From Stomoxys calcitrans (lineage: Eukaryota > Arthropoda > Insecta > Diptera > Muscidae), in contig NC_081554.1 in NCBI RefSeq assembly GCF_963082655.1, forward strand, positions 44,264,291-44,328,290: a DNA stretch of 64,000 bases, given 5' to 3'. The notes under the pieces were generated by a model. The model worked only from the letters and a program-made list of their open reading frames with translations. It was not told the origin of the DNA and did not search any database. Both the position numbers and the translations under genes were made by a program. This document shows positions 33,873-46,625 of the stretch, one piece after another. Positions within the stretch are counted from its first letter, which is position 1. The number at the start of each line of letters is the position of its first letter.

Positions 33873-35944
33873 ATAATCGCACGAAAACATTCACGATTTA
33901 ATTCAGTTTTTTGGGCGATATGAATCTTAAGTTAAGTTACTGTAAACCACACAAATAGCGCTCGTATGTCAAAATGTTCTGAGTACGTATAACCTAAAAC
34001 ATTTCAAGCTTTACGATAGAGCTGCCAGTTTGCGGATTGCAATACAAGGGTTGTCCAATATCAATGAGTGCGGATTGCAATACAAGGGTTGTCCAATCCC
34101 ATGATATAAAAGGCAACCCTCGTATTTACAGACGGATCTATGATAAAGATCAGGAACGGTTTGGAAATGGTAAAATTTTGGACAATGCCATGCATTTCGC
34201 ATTTGGTTGTAGCAATGAGGCACTTATCAGTGAGGTTGAAGTTTTGCACTGTTCCTTAATTAAGGTTCTTGGGAGGGTTTGAAAACACCTGAACCGTATC
34301 CGAATTAAATACATTACTTGTTTCATGACCTGGTATAGCCGGCACATGGTTCGATCTATCCACTTTGACACCCCGAACCTCTAGAAACTTATGTCACCTT
34401 ATACACCCACATTTTCAAAATATTGCTTTTGTTATCCAAAAAAGTTTCAAAAGTTAGGACATTAATCTGAACGTTTCCACAAAATTCTCCCAAAATATCC
34501 ATTTGGCAACCCTGTTACATCCCAGGCGATTCAAATTCAATGTTGCATGACCATGTTGTAGGCAGCTAGCCAACAGTAGAAACAAAAATCTCAGCAGTGT
34601 GGCCAAACTAAAGACCTCTATTTAAGATTGTGATTTGTTGTGTTAAATTGTAATGTCATTTGTTCAAAAAATTCATAATATCTTAGTGGCCAACAGCACA
34701 AGCAGGCAGACGGTGTGCAGTAGGCTTTTGGCCATAGTCGCTGTGAAACCCCACGTTAAAAGCAATTCAAAGGCGAATTGCAGTGAAACTCTAAGCGTCC
34801 TGCACATATCCGAGCTCGGTCTCTTAGCGGTCTGCTGCTGAAATGCCAATTTCATAATTTTATTCGATTTTGTTTTGTTCACTGCAAATGCAATGCTTTT
34901 ATGGTACGCGCACATATATTTATTTATTTATGCTCGTTTAATGTTTAATGTGTTTTTCCACTCGATTACAGCGCAGACACTCGCTCACGGTGTTGCAGCG
35001 GTAAAACATTTGTTTTTCTCCTATGGTAAATCTTTTAAGATCTCTGTTGATTTTCAATTTTTTTCCATCGAACAACAACATCAACAACAACATTTCTCCC
35101 CCACATTATGGCAAATAATATTCGTGTGTGATTTGTTAAACAATTTTTCTCTGCGAATTTGTTTGTTTTTTTTTTTTTTTTTTTGTGTGCTTCAATTCAG
35201 GCAAATCTCAGGCGTAGTAAATGGTTATCACGTGTCTGTGAGTGTTACAATTATTTGCATTTATTTATTTATTTGATAAAATTTTGCCAGCCGTGTAATG
35301 GTCATAGGGGGAAAATTGTATCTTTAATATTGGCCGCCAATTGTGAATCATAATTTGAAATTTGTCCTGCTGTAGCTTATCTTGGCTAGACATGACTGCT
35401 GTAGTTTGCCATGATTTTTTGGGTTCTGCTGTAACTGTCCTGGTCTTCGTTGGCGTTGATAATCACAAGGCTTGTTTTGGTCAATTTTATTACACAGCCG
35501 TATATGTGGCAATAAGACCGAACACATTCGATAAGATATGGCTGAATTTGTAATTTAATTTATTTAAAAATGAAATATTTTTTCTTTAGATTTGAGGTAA
35601 ATTATAATCCAATTTGTTGTTAATATATGTTGGAGTGCTGAACGGCATGCAAATCCATTTATGCCTGTGGTTTGTTGAGGCTTTGGTAATTTGTCTGTAA
35701 TTAGGTAATTTTTATTGACATTTGGAAGATTTACGATGTGCATATGGCAAAATTGCTTCAACATGATTTACAATGCATTACAACCAGATAAACATCAATT
35801 GACAAGGTATTTAGATGTGAAAACAAATTTTGAGGGGTTTGTGACCAACAAGACTCTTTTAAGAGGAACATTTTCTTGCATGACCAATTGACGCATAGTT
35901 TAGCACATATGCCTCTGAATGCTTAATTTGGAATCTCTTCGGGA
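33873..35944. other. Unassigned DNA with a 38-bp tandem duplication
   Basis: GCGGATTGCAATACAAGGGT and the next 8 bases occur at 34032-34059 and again at 34070-34097. A poly-T run lies near 35166-35184 and ATTT repeats near 34917-34930 and 35258-35272. No conserved ORF, RNA gene or recognised transposon is seen. Confidence 0.5.
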
Positions 35945-36229
35945 ATATAACGAGTGAGTAAAGTCTATCGGGGCCCGAACTTGTATACCCTTCACTAAAG
36001 ATCGCAGTTGATAAATTCTTTGAATGAACATTTCAAATAAGGAGATCGGTTTATGCAGAAACTTTATCAAGTTTTGGACCGATATGGACCTAATTTGTCA
36101 GTGCTGTTAGAAGTCATAACAAAAGACCACATTCATAATTTGTGGCAAATCGTATAATACTTGCGCCCTCTAGAAGCCCAAGAAGTTAAACCAGAAGATT
36201 GGTTTATAAGGTAGCTACATAAGATCATG
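35945..36229 (+). mobile_element. Family B DINE-1-like element, truncated copy B3
   Basis: It starts with a degraded 5' end (GGGGCCCGAACTTGTATACC). One to two monomers follow (GGAGATCGGTTTATGCAGAA; TTTTGGACCGATATGGACCT; CTCTAGAAGCCCAAGAAGTT). It ends at a SINE head near 36230. Confidence 0.7.
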
Positions 36230-36395
36230 GAGAGGCCATTGTGGCCCAAAGGTTAGTACGTCCGCCTATGACACTGAACGCCTGAGTTCAAATTCTGACG
36301 AGAACATGAGAACAATTTATCAGCGGTAGTTACCCCGACCCCCCCCCCCCCCCCACCTAATGCTGGCGACATTTGTGAGGTACTTTACCACCCCC
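36230..36395 (+). mobile_element. SINE, 3'-truncated, with a poly-C expansion
   Basis: Head GGCCATTGTGGCCCAAAGG and B-box-like GAGTTCAAATTC are followed by AGCGGTAGTTACCCC. A run of C residues at about 36341-36357 is inserted where other copies read CCCTCCTAATG. It is cut at GGTACTTTACCACCCCC, where a Helitron D end begins. Confidence 0.8.
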
Positions 36396-38907
36396 GGAGC
36401 GGGCCCGCTCCGCTGCGCCTTCTTTCACTCTCTTAATTTATGTGAGCCCTATACTGGCATGGTCAGGGAATAAGTCCTGTTTTAGAGTGCTAGTACGGCC
36501 TTTCTGATATTTCTCCCCAATGTGGATATAATTTTCGTGCCCAATTCCCAAACAACTTTCATTTAAGCCTTATATTGCTGCGGTAGGCAAATATATCCGG
36601 TATGGGAGTATTTTTGAAGGTTGGAGGTGGACGCCCATATATCAGATTCGTGCTCTTGTTGTTTTATATTTCCCTTTGGCGGGTTTTGGAGGTGGCGCGG
36701 CCGCCAGATATTCCACCCTAAATAAGGATACAAAATTTCTCTTTTTGAGTTATTATAAACAAACTAAATTTCGTTTAAATTGCCTCACTTATCTCCGAGA
36801 CCTGGCATTTTAGAAAAAAGGCTAAGGGGAGGGTCCGCCCATCAATGTTTGAATTTTAGATCTACTTCATTCTCTTGGTTTTGCTAGTGGAATGGAGTAG
36901 CCAAACCCTTTGCCCCGAAAGTGGATATCAGATTCATATCCTTCTCGAAAAAAAAACAAATTTGAGCTACACATTGAAATAGGCCTCCCTGAAACACTTA
37001 GCCATAAAACCGATATCAGATTTGAGCCCCAATCCACAAATATGTCCAGTTAGTCCAGGGGGTATGTGCACATATGTTTTCTTTTCGTTTTCTACTATCA
37101 AATACCTATTATTTATTGCCATAGTAGGCAAACATGGCCGGTTTGAAGGGAGTTTAGGGGGCAGACCCTGAAATAGTTTCAGCATACTGCTAGAACATGG
37201 TTTTGTTTGAGCCCCATAATGGCAAGCATTTCAGGGCCTGAAACGTGGTCCTGATAATGGGTATGAATTTCGTGCTCTACTCCCAAATGCCTTTTATTTG
37301 AGTCCCATATTGCCATGACCGGTAAATAGGTATGTCTGATTTAGCAGTTTTTTCGGAAGTGAGGTGGTCCCCCAGACACTTAGCCCTACTCTAATATACC
37401 ATACCATTTATAAAAGCCCCATATTGGCATTGGTTTAAGGGGAGTTTATAGGATGAGGCCCAAATTCGTTTTCTAATCTCAAATACCTTTCATTTGAGTC
37501 ACATATATTGTCATGGTCGGTAAATTTTTACTCTTTGTGGGGTGTTTTGGGAAAGGTCTCACATTTGGATATCTGACAGCCCCACATTGCTATGACAAGT
37601 AAATAATTGCAGTTTGTTTTGGGGAAGGGGTAGACCCCCACAAAATTGGTTTCGAAAGTGGGTATAAAAATTCATTCTCTACTCCTCAATACCTTTCATT
37701 TGAGTCCCACACTGACCTGGTCGGTATATATGTCCGTTTTAGGTGTGTTTTGGGCAGTGGGGTGGTCCCCCAAGCACTTAGCCCTGAAAATAAATAAACA
37801 TCATGCTCTACTCTCAAATATCTTTTATTTGAACCCTATATGCCATTGACCTCAAAATTGGATACTAAATTCGTTTTCTTATTTCAAACAACTTGCATTT
37901 AAACCCTTTATTGCAAATGTCAGCAAATATGTCCGATTTGGGGTAGGGGACCAAGGGGACCTTGTTATGAGGGTGGGACGTCCCTAGACAGTTGGTTCTG
38001 AATGTTGACTTCAGATTCAAGGTCTACTTCAAAATTCCTTTCATTTGAGCCCCATATTTCCATAGCCGGCAGAGATGTTCGGTTTGGGGCTGGCTCTGAA
38101 ATTGAGCCCCATATTGCAATGGTCACCAAACACGTCCTATTTAGGTGGTGTAATGGGGGTGGGGTGGCCCCATAGAAACTGTTTTTTGCATTTTGATATC
38201 AGATTTTTGCTTTACTCCCAAAGACCTTTAATTTGAAACCCATATTGCTATGGTCATAAATTTGTCCTGTTTGGGGGTTATTTTGGGAGAGGGGCGGCCT
38301 CCCAAACACTTGGTTCCACATTTGGATATCAGATTCGTATTCTACACTCAAATACCTTTTATTTTGGGCCCAATATTGCCATGGTCGGTAAAAGAAAGTC
38401 CTATTTGGGGGTGTTTGTGGGAAGGGGAGCACCCCCAGAAACTTGATTTGTATTTTACTCGCAAATAACTTTCATTTGAGTCCCATGGTCTATAAATAAG
38501 TCCAATTTAGGGGTGTTTTGGGGGTTAGGGTGATCCCCCAAACACTTAGTCCGATACGTTTCGTTTTGTGATCTAAAATACCTTTCCTTTGAGTCCCTTA
38601 TTGTCGTGATTGGTGTATGTTTATATTTGGTGGGTTTTAGGGGTGGGGCGCCCCCCCCCAGGTGCCCCATCCGAAATTTGGATACCAAATTACTATAAGA
38701 GAGTACACAAAATTTCGCTTAATTCGCACCACCCATCTCCGGGTTCTGGCGTTTCTGAAAATTTGGGTAAGGGGGAGGGTCCGCCCCCTTCCCCCCTTCA
38801 GATATTAAAAAATTTAGTATCCTATTTTCACCACGGGGTCATTATGCACCATCAGTGAAAATTTAATGAAAATCTGTTCAGCCGTTTTTGAGTCTATAGA
38901 CTGTTTT
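36396..38907 (-). mobile_element. Helitron D copy D4 (5' terminus missing)
   Basis: On the plus strand it opens with GGAGCGGGCCCGCTCC (36396-36411, a perfect 16-bp palindrome) and GCTGCGCCTTCTTT, the GC-rich 3' block seen in D2 and D6. Many degenerate units follow (GAGTCCCATATTGCCATG; GGATATCAGATTCGTATTCT). It finishes with GGGGGAGGGTCCGCCCCCTT and GTTCAGCCGTTTTTGAGTCT near 38900. The CTAG and TC ends are not seen. Confidence 0.75.
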
Positions 38908-39394
38908 TGAGGCTGGACAAATTTCAAATCCAACATTTTACAAGAGTTGTCTTTCTTGCCCTACTCACCTGCAAGAGAGCCATTGGCAAAAGTTGGGGGG
39001 TTTAGGCCGCGTGTCTCATGCATCGGGTATATACTGCAGTTGTCAGACCTATAATGCTGTATGGTGTTGTGGTCTGTTGGACGGCGCTTCAAAAGTTCAC
39101 CTACTGCTCAATACTTGTTTGTGCATCGCATCCGCAATGAGGACGACACCATCTGACGCACTGAATTCAATGCTACGTCTTATGTCTCTGGACATTGTGG
39201 CTACGGACACTATGTTATCCCTGATACAATATCCGATGTTCCAGGCAGTGTGGATTACACCCTACCTGAGCCGCTTTTTGATAAAAATTACTGTACCACT
39301 ATTCCTGAAAGGACCGATGGGAACTACGATATCCCTGGCAAACAGAAGTTACATAGCCATTTATACGGATGTTTCCAAACTGACTTTCAACAAC
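38908..39394 (+). pseudogene. LINE fragment, RT C-terminus to RNase H start
   Basis: Conceptual reading across frameshifts gives KRAIGKSWG-like text, then RVSHASGIY, IMLYGVVVWWTALQK, and LRTTPSDALNSMLRLMSLDI. It then reads IPRTDGNYDI/KGPMGTTISL-like text and YIAIYTDVSKL, the usual YTDGSK start of RNase H with one change. This order fits an I/LOA-type LINE. It begins at a truncated Helitron end and stops where family B sequence begins. Confidence 0.75.
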
Positions 39395-40170
39395 TGTGCT
39401 TAGTATGGTGCAAATCGGTACATAACCTGATATAGCTGGGGTTTTGACTTCTTCAGTCTCTAGAGGGCGCAATTCTCGTCCAATTTGACTGAAATTTTGC
39501 ACGAGGTGTTTTGGCAACACTTCCAACAACTGTGCTGAGTATGGTTTACATCGGTTAATAACCTAGTATAGCTGCCATATAAACCGATCCTGGATCTTGA
39601 TTTCTTGACTTCTTGAGCCGCTAGAGGGCGCAATTCTCATCCGATTTGGCTTAAATTTTAAATGAGGTGTTTTGCTATGACTTTCAACAGCTGTGCTTAA
39701 TATGACGCAAATCGGTACATAAGCTGATATAGCTGCCATATAAACCGATCTGGGATCTTGACTTCTTGAGCCTCTAGAAGGCGCAGTTATTATCCAATTT
39801 GGCTGAAATTTTGTACAACGGCTTCTCCCATGACCTTCAATATACATTTAAAATATGGTCTGAATCGATCTACAGCTTGATACAGCTCCAATATAAACCG
39901 AGTTTCCGAGTTTGCTTCTTGAGGCCCTATAAGGCGCAATTCTTATCCGAATGAACTGAAATATTACACAATGACTTCCACAATGTTCAGCATTCCTCTA
40001 TGGTCTGAATCGGACTATATGTTGATATAGCTCCAAAAGCATAACAGTTGTTATTCATTATTCGTTGTTTGCCTGAAAAGAGATATCGCGCAAAGAACTC
40101 GACGAATGCCATCCAAGGTGGAGGGTATATAAGTTTCTGTCCGACCGAACTTAGCACGCTCAGTTATTAT
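39395..40170 (-). mobile_element. Family B DINE-1-like element, copy B4
   Basis: Minus-oriented 5' end at 40104-40165 (GAGCGTGCTAAGTTCGGTCG; TATATACCCTCCACCTTGG). Monomers toward 39395 are built on GATCGGTTTATATTGGAGC- or GATCGGTTTATATGGCAGC-type text. The 3' terminal block and the microsatellite are absent. Short ORFs inside it are by-products of the repeat. Confidence 0.8.
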
Positions 40171-41194
40171 TCTTGTTTTTGTTAACATTGTTACTAGTTT
40201 TCTAACATTGCCAACTCTGGAAACCGCTCCACACATGCCAGCCGCGATCGCCTTACGAGAGTCGAATCACCATTAATTGCCTTCATTTCCCAGCAATGCA
40301 AAAAGGCTAAGAGCATTTGCTCATTGAATTAAATTCTTAATTTAAATAGCTAACTAAACTAAATAATTTCCTATTTAAATGTATTTGAAATCATGCTAAA
40401 ATCTCATAAGTCATAGTCAACCAGCGTAAGAACTCGTATAACAATGCCATTATTATAATAAAGTCACAATCATTTATTATAGCTTATTTAAATTGATTTA
40501 GAAATGCAGAAATGGGTGAACTACAAAAACAACCTTCTAAATGCAAACTTAATTAACAATTGTTCAACCGATAAAGGCGCCTCACATGCAAAACGATATG
40601 TGGACAAACAACAAAAAACCCACGATGCACAAAGAAAAGTTGAAACTAAAAAAGTGGACATATTAGAGACTGCTTTGTTCTAAAAATATGGCGCTCGGTT
40701 AGCGCATTATTTAAAATTAATTATTTGACTTATGGAAATGAAGCTACTGAGAGAAGCAGTCTTAAACTTATTTCCATTTTCAAGAATTATTTGTGTTAAA
40801 GAGTCTAAATCATATGTGAAATCCGTTAAAGGTATTGGTCACATATTATTTGAAAAATGGATTGGCATTCCAACAGAGCCAATAACATGGAAACTTGTGC
40901 TAAACTCATTAGGAGGGGATGATATACATATATCATTTATATTAGATGAAGTAATGCAGTTTGCAACAATACCAAATTAAAATTTGGGAATACAATAATA
41001 CATTAAGAAAAACATAAATTAATTTGAACTCAGTCTTCAGCGTCATAGTGTCTATATGTACTATTATTTGCAACACTAAATTTTCTAAACAATTACTGTT
41101 CTTTGCAAAAATCTCAGGCGATATTTGTAGCTTTCATTCTAAGTTTTATCGTAGGAAATTGCCGGGTTTACCGTTGTGAACTTTTTTATTTATA
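40171..41194. other. Unassigned DNA
   Basis: Apart from one 82-codon ORF at 40732-40980, nothing is recognised. Confidence 0.45.
40732..40980 (+). CDS. Small ORF of unknown nature
   Basis: The 82-codon frame (MEMKLLREAVLNLFPFSRII ... SFILDEVMQFATIPN) has mixed, protein-like composition and no monomer repeat. I recognise no domain or signal. It may be a fragment of a decayed element or chance in AT-rich DNA. Confidence 0.15.
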   Translation: MEMKLLREAVLNLFPFSRIICVKESKSYVKSVKGIGHILFEKWIGIPTEPITWKLVLNSLGGDDIHISFILDEVMQFATIPN

Positions 41195-43345
41195 CTCAAA
41201 ATGCGGAAATCGCTATAATATGTCTCTTAGAGACTTGATTACACATAGCAATACCAGATAGCTTGATAAACTTGAATGGATATACAGTATTCAAATTTGA
41301 TAGAGAACGTCGTGGGGGTGGTGTTGCCATATATGCAAGCAACACGTTTGAAGCCAAATTCCGATTAAAATCTAATCCTGAGGATCAAACGGAATATATA
41401 ATCGTGGAGCTTTTATTAAACTTGAAAGAAATCTTGATTGGTTGTATCTACCAGCCTACAATAGATTTGAGTCAAATGCATAACATCTTGGAGACCATAA
41501 CATTTGGATGATTCCAAATTGTCGGACTATATGTTAGCACTGGTTCCCTCCCCTATCAACCCTAGAAACCCCACTCATTTGTCGTCAACTGTTAATGCCC
41601 TTTTGGAAATGTTCTTTGTGAATAATACTTCTAATATATCGCGCTATGACCATATATCTGCCCCTTGTTTCTTAAGACATGATTTGTTTAACTGGCTTAA
41701 AATTACGCTGTGTCAAAGACAATGGAGAAGTTTTCGTACCGCGACTTCAAAAACGTTGACTATTCTGCCTTGGATGAAAGGATTCAGGAAGTCTATTGGA
41801 ATGGGATATATGATTTTATATCTATTGATGAGAAATGTAGCCTTCTTCAAGATAACATTAAACGTATCTATGATGCAACAGTCCCCCATTCGGACTAAGA
41901 TAAAGAAATCGGATACTAAGCCTTAGGTAAATTATTCGTTACAGGGACCTAGCCTACTCCAAGTGGAAACATTTTAAAACGCTTCAACTTCATGAGGAAT
42001 TCCGCACGGCAAGAAACAAAGTAAATGCACTCATTAGTAATGCAAAATTATTGGTCTATTGGTCTTCATAACATTGACCCAAGATTCATTAGAATATTAG
42101 TTCCTCATCTTCTACCTTATTTTACTCATCTCTTTAATTCAATTCTAATCACCAGTACATATCCGACTATTTGGAAAAGATTAAAGATAATCCCAAAACC
42201 TTTAATCGAATAATGATTTCCATCCGATTTCTAAATTATGTTACCTCTCGAAAGTCTTCGAGAAGATTTTGCATAAACAAATGTCCGAATATCCCGATCA
42301 TGAATCTTTGTTAATCCATAGACAATCCGGGTTTCGTGTCCATCATAGTTGCGTTAGTGCATTAGTTGAAGTTTCGGAATCAAAATATTATTCGGCGTTA
42401 GACACGAAAGGCAAGTGGAGAGTTATAAACGATATAGGGATTGGAAAATCCAAGGCAATTTCTAATTATATTATAGTGATATAAATGAATTGAATGAAAC
42501 CTTTGTTAATATTCCGATAGACTCGACTTTTTACCAAGACACAAATGGGCTTTCGGAAAGCACAAATGTTGATTGCAGTTTTGAGTTTAGATGTATATCG
42601 CATGACGAAGTTTAACATTGCATTAGATCAGTCAAGTCAAATGCTATTGGTCTTGATAACATTGACCCAAGATTCATTAGAATATTAGTTCCTCATCTTC
42701 TACCTTATTTTACTCATCTCTTTAATTCAATTCTAATCACCAGTATATATCCGACTATTTGGAAAAGATCAAAAATAATGCCAATCCCTAAATCGAATAA
42801 TGATTTCCGTCCGATTTCTATATTATGTTACCTCTCGAAAGTTTTCGAGAAGATTTTCCATAAACAAATGTCCGAATATCCCGATCATGAATCTTTGTTA
42901 ACCCATAGACAATCCGGGTTTCGTGCCCATCATAGTTGCGTTAGTGCATTAGTTGAAGTTTCGGAATCAATTATTGGTTGCCCAAAAAGTAATTGCGGAT
43001 TTTTCATATAGTCGGCGTTGACAAATTTTATCACAGCTTGTGACTCTGTAATTGCATTCTTTCTTCTGTCAGTTATCAGCTGTTACTTTTAGCTTGCTTT
43101 AGAAAAGAAGTGTTAAAAAAGTATATTTGATTAAAGTTCATTCTAAGTTTTATTAAAAATGCATTTACTTTCTTTGAAAAAATCCGCAATTACTTTTTGG
43201 GCAACCCTAGAAGCGAAATTGATGATGTCAATGTTACTCTTCTCGTCCTACTAGATCACTCAAAGGCTTTCGACTCGATTGATCATCATAACTTATATAT
43301 AAAGCTCAGAAGTTTTCAGATCGATATTTTAAAGAATATGAGGAG
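41195..43345 (+). pseudogene. Rearranged jockey/CR1-like LINE, endonuclease plus partial RT
   Basis: The order is as follows. Endonuclease pieces come first (ICLLET; RERRGGGVAIYASN; IIVELLLNLKEILIGCIYQP; SDYMLALVPSPINPRNPTHL; ISAPCFLRHDL). Linker pieces follow (FKNVDYSALDERIQEVYWNG; ARNKVNALISNAK). Then come RT finger motifs (IDPRFIRILVPHLLPYFTHL; FRPISILCYLSKVFEKI; RQSGFRAHHSCVSALVEVSE), and after a MITE, LLVLLDHSKAFDSIDHHNLY, the first catalytic Asp block. It has stops and frameshifts. A block of about 328 bp containing the RT fingers occurs twice (42056-42383 and 42644-42971). The palm YADD part is missing. Confidence 0.85.
42974..43207. mobile_element. MITE copy 2, inserted in LINE RT
   Basis: It has the same termini as the copy at 24862 (TTGGTTGCCCAAAAAGTAAT ... 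CTTTTTGGGCAACCC), flanked by TA at 42972-42973 and 43208-43209. Orientation is opposite to the other three copies. It splits ALVEVSE from EIDDVNVTLLVLLDHS of the LINE. Confidence 0.92.
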
Positions 43346-43959
43346 TTAGGCAAATTTTTACCATACGGTGGTAGTTACAACACATAAATATTTATTAAAT
43401 AATGCATATATGTATATCTATAAATAACTTTAGACGAATGTGACAAAACTTGCTGTTGTGGTTTTTTATTCACTATTCTATCGAGTTAATTGGAATGTTT
43501 ACATTATTTGTGTCTTTGCCTTAATGGCAAGGCAGTAGTATTGAAATTAATCCCACGCATTAGTTGGTCATGCAAATCCGATAGCAAATAATATGTGTGG
43601 CGTCCCTGAAACCATACATTGATTTTATTCAACCAGGTGCGTACAATGGCTACTACCGTCACTGGGTTAAGCAAATTGGGAGCGCTTAAAGGAAAAAATA
43701 TAGTGTTTAAATCCTCAGAAGTTCATTAAAAAGAACTATTTTTAGTGGTGATAATTGATTGATGCTGATGCTCAATGTTTCTTTTTAAGTTAGAAAGATG
43801 ATAATATTATCCAATGTTCGTCTCAAAAAGGCCTGCTTCTACAATTGCACATCTTTTTGGGGTTTAGCGCACTGATGATGGAGTTTGGTCCCTTCGCAAT
43901 TGCTATCTCTGTAGCCTGCCCAGTGCATTTCAAGCACACCATATATGCCTTAACCTTTT
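43346..43959. other. Unassigned DNA
   Basis: Nothing recognised on either strand. Confidence 0.4.
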
Positions 43960-46625
43960 TAAAAAAGTTTTATATTGGTTTCTATTCTAAACAGAAGGGA
44001 AGCCCTGAATGTGGATATCGAATTCGTGCCACTTTGATCTATGTCCGCTTATGGCGCTGAACGCCTGCGTTCGTATCCTGGCGAGAACATCGGACAACAT
44101 TTAAAGCGATGGTTATCCCATCTTAATGTTGGCGACATTTGCGAGTTACCATGCCATGTATGGTCATGCAAAAAATTCTTCCCTAGAGGTGTCGCAATGC
44201 GGGACCTCGTTCAGATTCGGTTATGAAAAAGAGGTGCCTTTCCATTAAGATTGATTTGAAAAACTCTTTTTGATATGTGAGAAGTTTGCTCCTACTCGGT
44301 TCCTGGGCAAGTTTTTAGTCTACTCCTAAATGACTTTCTCCCATATTACCGCATTGGTAAATATTTCCGAGTTTCGAGAGTATTTCGGGGGTGGGGTAGC
44401 CACCCAGACACTTGGCCATTAAAGTAAATATAAGATTGGTGCTCTACTTTCAAAAACACTTCATATGGGCCCCCATAATGGCATGATCGCTAAATAATTG
44501 GATCCCAGGGTTTGTCCCGAAAATGAGTATATATTTTCCGAAAATCAATCAATTTCCACCCCAAATAGCTTTTATATAATAGGGAGGTATTTTGGTGGGG
44601 GGCAGCTCACCAAACACATGGCTAGTCAATTGGATATCAAATTCGTTTTTTCTCTGAAGCTTTGCAAACAAATTTGGAACGATTCGCATTACCCATCTCC
44701 GAGATGTGGCGTTTTTGAAAATTAGTGTAATGAGAAGTTCTTTTTAGGGAAGGGATGGCACCTCAGACATTTCGACTCAAATATGGATATGAATTTCGTG
44801 CTCCACTCCCAAATCCAATTATTTTTAAGCCCCATATTGCCATGACCGATAAGTATGAACCGTTTGAAGGATGTTTTGAGGCCTGGGGCGGCCACCGGCA
44901 CTTTGCCTTTAAAATAGATATCAGATTCGTTCTTTACTCCCACTTACCAATGATTTGAGCTCCATATTGCTATAGTCGGAAATGAAGTTCGGTTAAAGGT
45001 GATGTAGCACATAACCCCAAACACAAAATTGAATATCAAATTCGTTTTCTACTCTCAAGTATCTTTTATTTGAGTCCCACATTGCCATAATGGGTCAATT
45101 AACCTATTCCTCGTATTATTAGGAGGAAAAGCACCACCTAGACTTGAACTCAAATTTTAGTGTCATATTCGTAATCTACTCCCAATTATCTTTCATTTGA
45201 ATCCCATATAGCCATGGTCGGCTAATATGCCCATTTGGGTGTATTTGGGGTTGGGGCTACTTCCCATTACTTGAACCTAATTTTTTATGCCATATTTGTA
45301 ATCTACTGCCGGCTAATTTTCATTTGAGTCCCATATTGGTAGGAACCTCGAATATTTCTGGTTAGAGGAGTTTTGGGCTTGGGTACTTGGACCCCAAATT
45401 TTATAAGACATTCGTTTTCTAATCTCCAATACCTTTCATTGGATGCCCATATTGTGCCTATCAGTCCACTTTTGTTTTTGAGTGGCGTTTCTTGGGTAAG
45501 GGGGAGGGTCCGCCACCATACGATAACTAAAAATTATATAGCCTATGTTTCCTACCACAAAAACCTACACAATCTATGAAAATTTTAAGAAAATCGGTTC
45601 AATCGTTTTTGATTCTACTGAACAAACAAACAAACCGAGTCTCATATAGTCATGATGGGTCATATGCCCATGTGGGGCGTTTTTGCGTGGTTGGGTGACC
45701 CCTTACACTTCCATCTGACTTTTTATGCCATATTCGTAATCTACTCCCGAATACCTTACATTTGAGACCCATATAGACAGGGACGTTCAATTTGTTTGCT
45801 TTTAGAAATTTTGGGGTTAAGGTGACTTCCTGGATACATGGAAGAAATTTTCGTATTCTACTCTTCAATACCTTTCATTTGATATCCATATTGTCGTTAT
45901 CGGTCAACTTTTGATATTGGGTGGTGTTTTTGGGCTAACGAGGGAGGGTCCGCCCCCCTTCCGATAGCAACAAATTAGAAAGCCTATTCCTTCTTGCTGA
46001 CTATATTCGTAATCTACTCCCAAATACCTTTCATTTGAGTCCCATATTGTCGTGCTCGTCCAATAAACCTATTTTAGGGTGTTTTGTGGTTGGGGCAGCC
46101 CCCCAGTAACTTGTACCTAATTTGTAAACCCATATTCGTATTCAACTCTTCAATACCTTTCATTTACTATCCATATTGTAATGATCGGTCAACTTTTGAT
46201 TTTGGGTAGGGTTTTTGAGATATGGGGGAGGGTCCGCCCCACCTCCCGATAGCAACAAGTTTGAAAGCCTATTCCTTCTTGCTGACTATATTCGCAATCT
46301 ACTCCCGAATAGCTTTCATTTGAGTCCCAGATTGTCATGATCGTTAAATAAACTTATTTTAAGGGGTTTTGGAGATGGGGCGGGCCCCCCAGGTACTTGG
46401 ACCCAACTTTTATTATGAAATTCGTACTCTACTCTTGAATACCTTTCATTTTAATCCTATATTGTCCCGATCGGTCCACTTTCATTTTTGGGTAGTACTT
46501 TTCTGATATGAAAAAATTCTATAGCCTATGTTTCCTTCCAGACTAGCCTACACAATCTGTGAATATTTCAAGGTAATCGGTTCAGCTGTTTTTGAGTCTA
46601 TATGGAACAAACAAACACAATTTCA
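43960..46625 (-). mobile_element. Helitron D copy D5, long and possibly composite
   Basis: On the plus strand it passes from CAGAAGGGAAGCCCTGAATG through a SINE (44037-44321) into degenerate units (GAGTCCCATATTG; GGGGGAGGGTCCGCC). The 5' side lies at GAGTCTATATGGAACAAACA near 46600. A second 5'-like block (GATTCTACTGAACAAACAAA) near 45611-45635 suggests two copies or an internal duplication. The CTAG end is not seen. Confidence 0.7.
44037..44321 (+). mobile_element. SINE (subfamily 2) inside Helitron D5
   Basis: The head is truncated at TATGTCCGCTTATGGCGCTG. B-box-like GCGTTCGTATCC, body GGTGTCGCAATGCGGGACC, and tail CGGTTCCTGGGCAAGTTTTT follow. Both flanks match those of the SINE in D2 (GTGGATATCGAATTCGTGCC before, the Helitron unit after). 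Confidence 0.85.

Noticed and set aside
34032..34097. 38-bp tandem duplication as a functional element
   Set aside because: Only two copies with nothing recognisable around them; treated as a simple local duplication.
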